Below, one piece after another: positions 1 through 7,459 of a stretch of 64,000 bases of DNA. Source of the stretch: DATBLE01 sp963719325 (GTDB taxonomy: Bacteria > Actinomycetota > Thermoleophilia > Gaiellales > Gaiellaceae); assembly GCA_963719325.1 (NCBI GenBank), contig CAVRBW010000018.1, positions 12,450 to 76,449 of the forward strand. The letters are read 5' to 3'. Position 1 is the first letter of the stretch. Each line of letters starts with the position of its first letter. The notes below the pieces were generated by a model. It saw nothing but the letters and a program-made list of their open reading frames with translations. It was not told where the DNA came from and searched no databases. A program made the position numbers and the translations under genes.

Positions 1-832
1 GCGGGCCGAACGAGGCGGCGTGATCATGCGTGGCGAGGCACTCGCGGGCCTCGTGCAGGAGCAGCCGGGGGGTACGGCCGGCGAGCCGCAGCGCCTCGCG
101 CGAAAGGTGGGCCTGATCAGCGAAACCCGCCTCGCCCGCGATGAGCGCCAGCTCGGCGGCCGGACGGTCGCGCGTTCGCGTCAGGGCGAGGAAACGCTGG
201 AAACGGAGGATCCGATGGACGACCTTCGGCGTCACGCCGATTGCCGCTTCGCACCTTCGGCGGAGCTGCCGCTCGGAGACATACAAGGATGCCGCGAGCG
301 CCCGCACGTCGCTCGTGCGCCAGTGCGAGAGCCGGCGTACGGCCTCTTCGGCGATCGGGTCGGGCTCGCTCGCGTCGGCGAGGCGGCTGTGGACCGCGGC
401 CTCGAGAACGGCCGCCGCGTCTCGCGGAGAAGCTGCTGCCGCCACTCTTTCGCCGAGCGCCACGGTAGCGCGGCCCCACAGGTCCTCGGACGCTAGGACC
501 AGGTCGACCACCTCCGAACCGGGCAGGCCCAGCACGGAGGGAGCGGCGCCGGGCCGGAAGCGAACGCCGACGGCGGTCGTGCCGGCGGCGAGCCTTTCCT
601 CCATCGGCCCGGTCTGCGGGCCGACGAGCTTCGGAGTCGCACCCACGACGCAGACGAGCTCGGCGCTGCCGTTCGGGATCGTGCGGTGGACGTACGGACT
701 CGAGTCGGGAGACACCTGCTGAACCCAGACACAGGTGGCGTGGCGACGAAGAGCCGGAGGCGGCAGCCACTCCCGGTAGCTCTGCAGCCCGTGTGGCCGT
801 TCGGCGGCGGCTTCGACCCTCAAGCGACCCAT
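1..832 (-). CDS. AraC-family transcriptional regulator (3' end outside window)
   Basis: DNA-binding transcriptional regulator of the AraC/XylS class. The frame is open from an ATG at 832 to the left edge (277 residues seen, C-terminal end missing). The first ~150 residues form a sensor-like region containing TIPNGSAELVCVV and VGVRFRPGAAPSVLG, as in AraC proteins with a cupin-like N-terminal domain. The two helix-turn-helix units are visible: VRALAASLYVSERQLRRR near residues 168-186 and IAGEAGFADQAHLSREA near 229-246, followed by the usual GRTPR turn. The effector is unknown and no neighbouring target gene is visible because the window ends here. Confidence 0.85.
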   Translation of the reverse strand, partial: MGRLRVEAAAERPHGLQSYREWLPPPALRRHATCVWVQQVSPDSSPYVHRTIPNGSAELVCVVGATPKLVGPQTGPMEERLAAGTTAVGVRFRPGAAPSVLGLPGSEVVDLVLASEDLWGRATVALGERVAAAASPRDAAAVLEAAVHSRLADASEPDPIAEEAVRRLSHWRTSDVRALAASLYVSERQLRRRCEAAIGVTPKVVHRILRFQRFLALTRTRDRPAAELALIAGEAGFADQAHLSREALRLAGRTPRLLLHEARECLATHDHAASFGP

Positions 833-953
833 TATCGGCGAACCTCGTGGGCGCCGTCGCCGACCGGCTCAGTCGCGGCGAGAGCAGAGGGCGCCCGACT
901 CGGCGATGAAGCGCCGGGGCGGGTTCTGGGCCCCAGCGCTCACGAGCTCGCGG

Positions 954-1103
954 CTAGACGCGCGATCGGCCGACGCCGTGCGCGAACATCGAGATCAACC
1001 ACGCGAGGCCGAAGACGATCGCGAGGATGAACATCCACTTGATCACGAAGCCGAGGCCGATGAAGACGGCGGCCAGCAACGCAAGGAGCAGGATCAGAAC
1101 CAT
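954..1103 (-). CDS. small hydrophobic membrane protein, 49 aa
   Basis: A very short gene coding for a 49-residue, almost entirely hydrophobic protein (starts MVLILLLALLAAVFIGLG, ends in a short basic tail GVGRSRV). It probably crosses the membrane once or twice as a helical hairpin, with a Lys-Trp pair near residue 24 between the hydrophobic stretches. The start is supported by a purine-rich site (GGAAAGGTGG) about 8 nt upstream of the ATG at 1103. It resembles the tiny hydrophobic proteins of unknown function common in actinobacteria; no specific role can be assigned. Confidence 0.6.
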   Translation of the reverse strand: MVLILLLALLAAVFIGLGFVIKWMFILAIVFGLAWLISMFAHGVGRSRV

Positions 1104-1231
1104 CAGGGATCCACCTTTCCTTTCGTAGACATCAAAGAGACAACGGGTCTCGGGTCGCGCCCGTTACGCACTCACGCCTGACAGATACCGAGTGACCGCG
1201 CCACCGGAGGCGCAGGTGGCACGCTCCACAT

Positions 1232-2107
1232 GTGTCGAATCTCGGCTCGCTGCCCCCGCGTCTCGCCTGGCTCTCCGAACATGACCAGGGTCGGGATTGG
1301 TTGCAGGCGCTCCCACGCCTCGTGGACGAATGCCGTGAGCGCTGGTCGCTTCGACTCGGGCGGCCCTTCCCGGATTCGTTCGTATCGCTCGTCCTTCCGG
1401 CAACGCTGACGGACGGACGACCGGCCGTGCTCAAGATCCAGTTCCCCGATCGGGAGACCGAGCACGAGGCGGACGCCCTCGCGATCTGGGACGGGGACGG
1501 GGCCGTGCAGCTCCTGGCTCACGACCCGACGTGCCACGCCCTTCTCCTGGAGCGCTGCCTGCCGGGCACGCCTCTGAGCGCGGCGGAGCCCGAGGAGGCG
1601 CTCGACGTGATCATCTCGCTGCTGCCGCGGCTGTGGAAGCCGGCAAGCGCCCCACTGCGCCCACTTGCCGAGGAGGCCGAATGGTGGGCTGGGTCGATCA
1701 CGAAGAAATGGCAGATCGCCGGCCGCACGTTCGAGCGTGCTCTCCTCGACACCGCCCTGGCCGCGCTCCACGACCTGCCGCCGACGCAGGGCGAGCAGGT
1801 CGTGATCCACCAGGACCTGCACGCGGGCAACATCTTGCGCGCACGGCGGGAGTCGTGGCTGGTCATCGACCCGAAACCGCTCGCGGGCGAACGCGCGTTC
1901 AGCGCGGCGCCGATCATCCGATCCTTCGAGCTCGGCCATAGCCGCGCACAGGTCGAGCGCCGCCTCGACCGGCTCGCGCAGGAGCTACACCTCGATCGGG
2001 AACGCGCCCGGCTCTGGTGCCTCGCGCAAACGGTCGCGTGGTGTCTCGGAGCCGGTTCCGTGCAGCAGCACGTCGAGACGGCCCGCTGGCTCCATCAATG
2101 TGCGTGA
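1232..2107 (+). CDS. aminoglycoside/hydroxyurea phosphotransferase-family kinase
   Basis: Predicted antibiotic/small-molecule kinase of the APH(6)/hydroxyurea phosphotransferase family (streptomycin 6-kinase-like), 291 residues, cytosolic. The catalytic loop HQDLHAGNIL begins at His193 and the metal-binding segment VIDPKPLAGE follows about 20 residues later; the N-lobe contains the ATP-binding Lys in AVLKIQFPDRETEHEADAL with the matching acidic helix. Length fits the family. The start is a GTG at 1232; a nearby ATG at 1229 is out of frame. The gene converges on the ribonuclease gene and their last 13 bases overlap. Whether it gives resistance or phosphorylates a cellular metabolite cannot be told from sequence. 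Confidence 0.85.
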   Translation: MSNLGSLPPRLAWLSEHDQGRDWLQALPRLVDECRERWSLRLGRPFPDSFVSLVLPATLTDGRPAVLKIQFPDRETEHEADALAIWDGDGAVQLLAHDPTCHALLLERCLPGTPLSAAEPEEALDVIISLLPRLWKPASAPLRPLAEEAEWWAGSITKKWQIAGRTFERALLDTALAALHDLPPTQGEQVVIHQDLHAGNILRARRESWLVIDPKPLAGERAFSAAPIIRSFELGHSRAQVERRLDRLAQELHLDRERARLWCLAQTVAWCLGAGSVQQHVETARWLHQCA

Positions 2108-3808
2108 AGGGAGAGCTCGACCTTCCCCTCCGAGCGGCGGATCTCCTCGACAGTGACCTCGATCGGGTCGCCGAGCCGGAACACCCCTCCCCCTCGCCGC
2201 CCCGCCATGGCGGTGCCCAGCGTGTTCAGCTCGAAGTAGTCGCCTGGCAGCCGCCGCGCAGGGAGATAGCCCTCGAACACGTCGCCGAAGCGGACGAAGA
2301 GCCCCGAGCCGATCACTCCGGTGATCTCTCCGGGCCACGGGTCGTCCCAGCCGCGCTCGAACAGCTCGCGCTCGAGCAGCCACGCGAGGCAGATCTCGTC
2401 GGCGAGGTACTCGATCTGCGCCGCCTCGCGCTCGCGCGCCGACGTGTGCTCGGCCAGCGCGCCGACGTCCTCGGGCAGCGGCTCGTCGGAGAGCGCCCAG
2501 CTCGCCGAGCAGCGCCCGATGGACGACCAGGTCGGGGTAGCGGCGGATCGGGCTCGTGAAGTGGCAGTACGCGGGGCTGGCGAGCCCGGAGTGGCCGAGG
2601 TTGCGCGGGTCGTAGCGGGCCTGCTTCAACGCCTGGAGGACGAGCACCGGGAACGCGTCTCTCCCGCGCCCCGACTGCTCCACGTACTCCGCAACCCGCT
2701 CGCTCGTCTCGGCGGCGACGCGTGCCGCATCGGCGGGGTAGAGCCGTTCCGGGGCCGGCGGCGTCGGTACGTCGAGGTCGGCGAGCTTCGCGAGCAGGAG
2801 GTCGATCGCCTGCGGATCGGGCCGCTCGTGAACCCGGTACAGCGCCTCGCGGCGGCGGCCGGCGAGCAGGCCGGCGACCGCCTCGTTCGCGAGGATCATC
2901 AGCTCCTCGACGAGCGCGTGCGCTTCCGGCTCGCTCTGCCGCGAGGCCCGCGCGACCCCGCCCTGGCCGTCGAACTCGAACTCGACCTCGGGACGCTCGA
3001 CGCGCAGCGCGCCGCGGGCGAACCGGCGCCGGCGAAGGTCGGCCGAGTACGCGGCCGCCAACTCGAGCTCGGCCGCCACCTCCGCGGGCACGTCACGCCG
3101 CTGCGCCTGCCCGTAGGTGAGCCGCGCGTCGCTGCGGATGACCGACCGGTAGAAGCTCGGCTCGCCACGCAGGGCTGGAAGCGTCGCCGGCAAAGCCGGC
3201 GACGCCCGGCCCAAATACCCGGGGGGAAACTCGACGGTGACGCAGAGGCGGTCGACCTGCGGCCGCAGCGAGCAGGCGTCGTCGGAGAGCTCCGGCGGCA
3301 GCATCGGCGCGACCAGGCCCGGCACGTACGTGGAGAAGGAGCGCTCGGCCGCGCCGCGGTCGAGCGGCGACCCGGCGGGCACGAAACTGAGACACGTCCG
3401 CGATGTGCACCCAGGCCCGGATTCCGTCCCCCTCGCGGCGGATCGAGATCGCGTCGTCGAAGTCCTTCGCGGTGTCCGGGTCGATCGTGAACGTGGTCAG
3501 GTCGCGCAGGTCGACGCGGGTCTCCGCGTCCGCCGGGGGCGCCTCGAACGGCTCGAAGCCCGTCCGGGCGCCTCTCTCGACGAGCAGCCCCTCGAGCACC
3601 GCCTCCACGTGGTCGGCGCGGCCGAGGACGCGCTCGACCTTCGCGCGGCCGCGCCCGCTCGTGACGACCGCGAGCTCGCCCCGCTCGGCGCCTCGCAGCG
3701 CCTTGCGGTCGAGGACGAGCGGAACGCCGGGCGCGAAGTAGGGCTCGCCGACGACGAGCTTGCCGCGAGTCGCGACCTCGACGACGACCCGGGCCGGATC
3801 GGCCGGAT
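2095..3808 (-). pseudogene. RNB-domain ribonuclease (RNase R/II family), two frameshifts
   Basis: 3'-5' exoribonuclease of the RNase II/R family. The catalytic RNB signature TIDPDTAKDFDDAISI lies at about 3445-3495, followed by VHIADVSQF; FTSPIRRYPDLVVHRALL lies near 2520-2570, and a C-terminal S1-like RNA-binding domain occupies 2095-2400. The protein reads through only if one base is removed at 3384-3386 (TTT on the coding strand) and one at 2496-2498 (GGG). Coding character continues upstream to about 3808, directly behind ftsX, but the first in-frame start is a GTG at 3608, so the true N-terminus is unresolved. A 25-nt perfect hairpin (3181-3205) lies inside the RNB domain and adds about 15 residues. 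Its place after ftsEX fits ribonuclease genes seen there in other gram-positives. It may be decayed or carry consensus errors. Confidence 0.8.
3181..3205. repeat. perfect hairpin inside the ribonuclease coding region
   Basis: Arms GCGTCGCCGGC and GCCGGCGACGC pair perfectly around the loop AAA. The core GCCGGC-AAA-GCCGGC also occurs in the atpH/atpF intercistronic repeat at 50432-50446. Here it lies in frame within the RNB domain and encodes an Ala/Pro/Leu-rich stretch (ASPALPATLPAL) between two conserved blocks where family members are usually shorter. Confidence 0.7.
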
Positions 3809-4687
3809 CTAGACGCGGAGGAATCGGCGGAGGGTGAGCCCGGTGCCGGAGACGCCGAGCAGGAGACCGATCGCGATCAGGATCAGCGCATTCAGCTCGA
3901 ACGCGATCGCGTGGGCGTCCTTGCTCTTGGTCAGGCCGATCAGCGGCAGGATGACCGCCTTGCCGATCACGAGCAGGATGACCGCCGCGATCGCGCCTCC
4001 GACGCCGCAGATCAACCCTTCGACCATGAACGGCCCGCGCACGAACCAGTTCGTCGCGCCGACGAGCTTCATCACCTCGATCTCACGGCGCCGCGAGAAG
4101 ATCGACAGCCTGATCGTGTTCCCGATCAGCAGCGTCGATGCGACCAGGAGCAGGATCACGCCGATCAGGAAGACGACGGAGATGATCCCGCCGACCCTCA
4201 AGACGCGATGCGATGTGTTGCCGCCGTCGTTGATCGTGTCGACGCCCGCCGGCTTCGGCCGCAGCTGGTCGCGCAGCTTGTCCAGGTCGTCGGCCTTCTT
4301 CGGCTGGATCTCGTAGGAGTCCGGGAGCGGGTTGTACGCGAGCCCGGTGTTGAAGAGCTCCGGGTTGCGGCGCTTCATGGTCTTCAGCGCCTGCGTCTTG
4401 GAGACGAACTTGACGTTCCTGACGAGCGGATTGACCTTCGGGTCGAACTTCGCGCCGACCGCGTTGATCTGCTGCGGCGTCGCCTGGGGGGCTGTGTCGA
4501 AGTAGACCTTGATCACCAGCTGCTGCTTGATGTGGTCGCTGTACGAGAGCAGCCAGGTGCCGAGACCGATGGTCGTCCCGAGGACGAGCATCGCGACCAG
4601 CACCGTCATCGTCGCCGCGACGGTCGTCGACATGCTCGCCCGGATCGAACGGGCCGCTTCGGCGGCGATCATCCGGAAGAGGTTCAT
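3809..4687 (-). CDS. ftsX: cell division protein FtsX
   Basis: Membrane subunit of the FtsEX complex, which couples ATP hydrolysis by FtsE to activation of cell-wall hydrolases at the division site. 292 residues: N-terminal transmembrane helix (TMTVLVAMLVLGTTIGLG, about 26-44), a large extracytoplasmic domain (about 50-170, typical of the actinobacterial form), then three C-terminal membrane helices with the conserved cytoplasmic loop SIFSRRREIEVMKLVGATNW. The ATG at 4687 overlaps the ftsE stop (ATGA), so the two are translationally coupled. Ribonuclease coding begins immediately after its TAG. Confidence 0.95.
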   Translation of the reverse strand: MNLFRMIAAEAARSIRASMSTTVAATMTVLVAMLVLGTTIGLGTWLLSYSDHIKQQLVIKVYFDTAPQATPQQINAVGAKFDPKVNPLVRNVKFVSKTQALKTMKRRNPELFNTGLAYNPLPDSYEIQPKKADDLDKLRDQLRPKPAGVDTINDGGNTSHRVLRVGGIISVVFLIGVILLLVASTLLIGNTIRLSIFSRRREIEVMKLVGATNWFVRGPFMVEGLICGVGGAIAAVILLVIGKAVILPLIGLTKSKDAHAIAFELNALILIAIGLLLGVSGTGLTLRRFLRV

Positions 4688-5367
4688 TCGGTCGTGTAGC
4701 CGCCGCGGCGCTCGTCGCGGGCGAGCCTGCCTCCGTCGAGCGCGATCACGCGCTTCCGCATCTTGTCGACCATCTCGCGGTCGTGGGTGACCATCAGCAC
4801 GGTCGTCCCGGCCCGGTTGATCCGGTAGAGCAGCTGCATGATCCCGACCGAGGTGTCGGGGTCGAGGTTCCCCGTCGGCTCGTCGCAGATCAGGAGCGGC
4901 GGGTGGTTGACGACGGCGCGCGCGATCGAGACGCGCTGCTGCTCGCCGCCGGAGAGCTCGTCGGGCAACGAGGTCGACTTGTGGGCGAGCCCGACGAGGG
5001 AGAGCGCCTCCGGCACCTTCTTGCGGATCAGCTCGGGCCGCTCGCCCTGCACCTTCAAGGCGTAGGCGACGTTCTCGGAGGCGGTGCGATTCGGCAGCAG
5101 CTTGAAGTCCTGGAAGACGCAGCCGAGGTTGCGCCGAAGCAGCGGCACCTTCGAGCGCTTCAGCCGGCTGAGGTCGCGACCGCCGACGAGGATCCGGCCG
5201 CGGGTCGGCTCGAGCTCCTTCAGGAGCAGGCGGATCACCGTCGACTTGCCCGACCCCGACGGTCCGACGACGAAGACGAACTCGCCCTTGTCGATCACGA
5301 ACGAGACGTCCTGGAGGGCGACGACGTCCGGGTCGTAGACCTTCGTCACCGCCTCGAACACCATCAT
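4684..5367 (-). CDS. ftsE: cell division ATP-binding protein FtsE
   Basis: Cytoplasmic ABC ATPase partner of FtsX. From the ATG at 5367 it is 227 residues, the normal family length. Walker A GPSGSGKS at residues 35-42, Q-loop VFQDFKLLPNRT, signature LSGGEQQRVSIARA, Walker B LLICDEPTGNLDP and the switch His in MVTHDREMV are all present. The frame stays open upstream to a GTG at 5532 preceded by a good ribosome-binding site (GCGAGGT), which would add a 55-residue acidic, proline-rich N-terminal tail; that segment has weaker codon bias, so the shorter form is preferred but not certain. The order prfB-ftsE-ftsX is conserved in many gram-positive bacteria. Confidence 0.93.
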   Translation of the reverse strand: MMVFEAVTKVYDPDVVALQDVSFVIDKGEFVFVVGPSGSGKSTVIRLLLKELEPTRGRILVGGRDLSRLKRSKVPLLRRNLGCVFQDFKLLPNRTASENVAYALKVQGERPELIRKKVPEALSLVGLAHKSTSLPDELSGGEQQRVSIARAVVNHPPLLICDEPTGNLDPDTSVGIMQLLYRINRAGTTVLMVTHDREMVDKMRKRVIALDGGRLARDERRGGYTTE

Positions 5368-5559
5368 CGCCGACGTCGGCGACGGTACCTCGGGCACCTC
5401 GGACAACTGAGGCTCTGCCGCTAGGACGGGGATTTCGATCTGGAGGTCTTGATCCTGCACCGGGTCTCGAACGAACGCGGCCGGGCCCGGGGCCGCACCG
5501 GTCGGGGGTTCGGCCAGTCTACCCGAGTCCACGGCTGGATACCTCGCCGGAGGGGCCTC

Positions 5560-5726
5560 TAGATGGTTGATCGGTAATTCCCGTCGATGCGGGGATGGCT
5601 GAGACCAAGCCGGGGACGCCGCCCGTCCGAGGTCGTATCGGGAATACGGGCGAGGACGGGCGGCGCCAGCCGGCGCCGTGTCTCAGCCACCAGCCGCGCG
5701 GCGAGGAATTATCGATCAACCATCTA
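5560..5726 (-). other. 167-nt nested hairpin between prfB and ftsE
   Basis: Four pairs of arms nest around one centre: 5560-5581 with 5705-5726 (22 nt, one difference, which would be a G-U pair in RNA), 5596-5605 with 5680-5689 (TGGCTGAGAC and its complement), 5618-5628 with 5654-5664 (GCCGCCCGTCC and its complement), and an inner CGTAT/ATACG at 5634-5648. The outer arm includes the prfB stop codon. No reading frame explains it. It could be a structured leader or attenuator for ftsE, a terminator, or a palindromic mobile remnant; the sequence alone does not decide. Confidence 0.75.
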
Positions 5727-6831
5727 AACGACCTTGCCCGCCGCTTTGGCGAGCAGGTAGGCGTGGACGAACCCGTCCAGGTCGCCGTCGAGGACGCCCT
5801 GGGCGTTACCGACCTCGTGGCCGGTACGGACATCCTTGACCTGCTGGTACGGGTGGAGGACATAACTGCGAATTTGACTTCCGAAGTCCGCCTCCTGCAC
5901 GGCGCCGCGTTCCCGTGCCAGCTCCGCCTCCCGCTGCTCCTGCTCGACCTCGGCGAGCCGTGAGCGGAGGATGCGCATCGCGGTCTGCTTGTTCGAGGTC
6001 TGCGAGCGCTCGTTCTGGCACTGGACGACGATGCCGGTGGGGATGTGCGTGATCCGCACCGCGGAGTCGGTCTTGTTCACGTGCTGGCCGCCTGCACCGC
6101 TCGCGCGGTAGGTATCGATGCGGAGATCGGCCTCGTCGATCTCCACCGACCCGTCGTCGGGCAGCAGCGGGCTGACGATCACCTGCGCGAACGACGTGTG
6201 GCGGCGGTGCGCCTGGTCGAACGGCGACAGGCGGACGAGTCGATGCACCCCCCGCTCCGCCCTGAAGACGCCGTACGCGTTCTCCCCGCGGGCCGTGAAG
6301 GTCGAGGACTTCACGCCCGCCTCCTCACCCGGGCTCGCCTCGATCAGCTCGGTCTCGAACCCGCGCTGCTGCGCCCAGCGCAGGTACATGCGGAGGAGGA
6401 TCTCGGCCCAGTCCTGCGCGTCCGTCCCGCCGGTGCCGGCATGGATCGTGACGACCGCGTCGCCGCCGTCGTACTCGCCGTTGAAGAGCGCGTCCTCCTC
6501 GAGCCGGGCGAGCTCGGCCCGGAGCGGCCGTAGCGAGACGGCGATCTCGTCGGCCATCTCGCCGTCCATCGCGGCGAGCTCGGTCGCGTCCTCGTACTCC
6601 TGTGACAAGGTGCGGTAGCGCTCGAGTCGCTTGGTCACCCGCGAGTGCTCCGTCGAGATCTGGGCCGCCCGCTGCTGGTCGTCCCAGAACCCGGGCTCGC
6701 TCATCTGCGCTTCGAGCTCGGTCGAGCGCTGCTCTAGACGAGCCGGGTCAAAGGTAATCACGGACCCAGGCAAGCTGGGCCCCGATCTCCCGGAGCTGTT
6801 CGTCGAGCGGCTGGTCTGGGGCGTCTGCCAC
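5724..6831 (-). CDS. prfB: peptide chain release factor 2, with programmed +1 frameshift
   Basis: Release factor RF2, which recognises UGA and UAA and triggers peptidyl-tRNA hydrolysis. Two frames join: a 27-codon leader from GTG 6831 ends in GAT TAC CTT TGA C, and a +1 shift at CTT continues in the main frame as DPARLEQRS. The product is 368 residues, matching known RF2 (E. coli 365). The UGA-recognition tripeptide SPF lies in VRLSPFDQAHRRHTS and the catalytic GGQ in GAGGQHVNK. The main frame alone could start at an internal site (6773), but then the conserved N-terminal helix would be lost. It is followed by a long hairpin and ftsE-ftsX. Confidence 0.93.
6748..6753 (-). promoter_or_regulatory. 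prfB +1 recoding site (CTT TGA C)
   Basis: The zero-frame stop TGA occupies 6748-6750 and the slippery CTT codon 6751-6753; the next base is C, giving the classical autoregulatory heptamer by which low RF2 favours frameshifting at its own stop codon. The Shine-Dalgarno-like stimulator usual in E. coli (AGGGGG a few nt upstream) is replaced here by a weaker GGGTCCGTGA. Confidence 0.88.
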
Positions 6832-6864
6832 GGTGCCTAGGGTAGCCGAGCCCGGCGGCGGCAT

Positions 6865-7422
6865 CTATGACAGCTCGCCGGGGAGCAGCGAGTAGATCGC
6901 CATGTCGGCGCGCTGGTCGTCCTTGAAGTGGACCGAGCGGCGGATCCCTTCGTAGGTGAATCCGGCACCCTCGGCGACGCGTTTCGACGGCTCGTTCGCG
7001 ACGTCGATCCAGGCCTCGAGCCGCTCGAGGCCCACGTCTCGAAACGCCCAGCGGGCCAGCAGCAGGATCGCCCGGCCCGCCACACCGCGTCCTCGCGCCG
7101 CGGGGGCGACGATGTAGCCGATCTCGCCCTCCCCCAGGGCGAGATCGATCTGGACGAGCGCGACCATGCCGAGGAATTCGTCGGTTGCCGCGTCGACGAT
7201 CGCGAAGCCCGCCCGCGAGCCTTCGGCCCAGGCGTCGACGTACGTGTCGATCCACTTCGCCGCGAAGCCGTCAGAGCGGTTTGCAGGCACTCTCGTGAAC
7301 CGGATCACGTCCGGATCCTCGGTCAGCGCCTCGAAATCCGCCTCGAACCGCCGTTCGAGCTGCACCAGCCGGAGCACCCCGTCGGACAGGGGCGTGGCAG
7401 GAGGACCGAAACGGCGCCGCAT
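6865..7422 (-). CDS. GNAT-family N-acetyltransferase (RimJ/RimL type)
   Basis: Predicted acetyl-CoA-dependent N-acetyltransferase, 185 residues, cytosolic. The pattern is that of ribosomal-protein Ser/Ala acetyltransferases: RLVQLERRFEADFEALTEDP at the start, the acetyl-CoA site as EIGYIVAPAARGRGVAGRA (about residues 105-123, R-G-x-G-x-A loop), then LERLEAWIDVANEPSKRVAE and GFTYEGIRR near the C-terminus. The start at 7422 follows family length. It lies upstream of prfB on the same strand with a short gap; substrate unknown. Confidence 0.85.
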   Translation of the reverse strand: MRRRFGPPATPLSDGVLRLVQLERRFEADFEALTEDPDVIRFTRVPANRSDGFAAKWIDTYVDAWAEGSRAGFAIVDAATDEFLGMVALVQIDLALGEGEIGYIVAPAARGRGVAGRAILLLARWAFRDVGLERLEAWIDVANEPSKRVAEGAGFTYEGIRRSVHFKDDQRADMAIYSLLPGELS

Positions 7423-7459
7423 TCTCCCGACCCTAACCGAGCTTTATCCTCGCGAGAGC

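Noticed and set aside
4687..5532. 282-residue FtsE with a long N-terminal tail as the definite form
   Set aside because: The upstream GTG has a good ribosome-binding site, but the added stretch has weak codon bias and the family starts at the internal ATG; kept as an alternative only.
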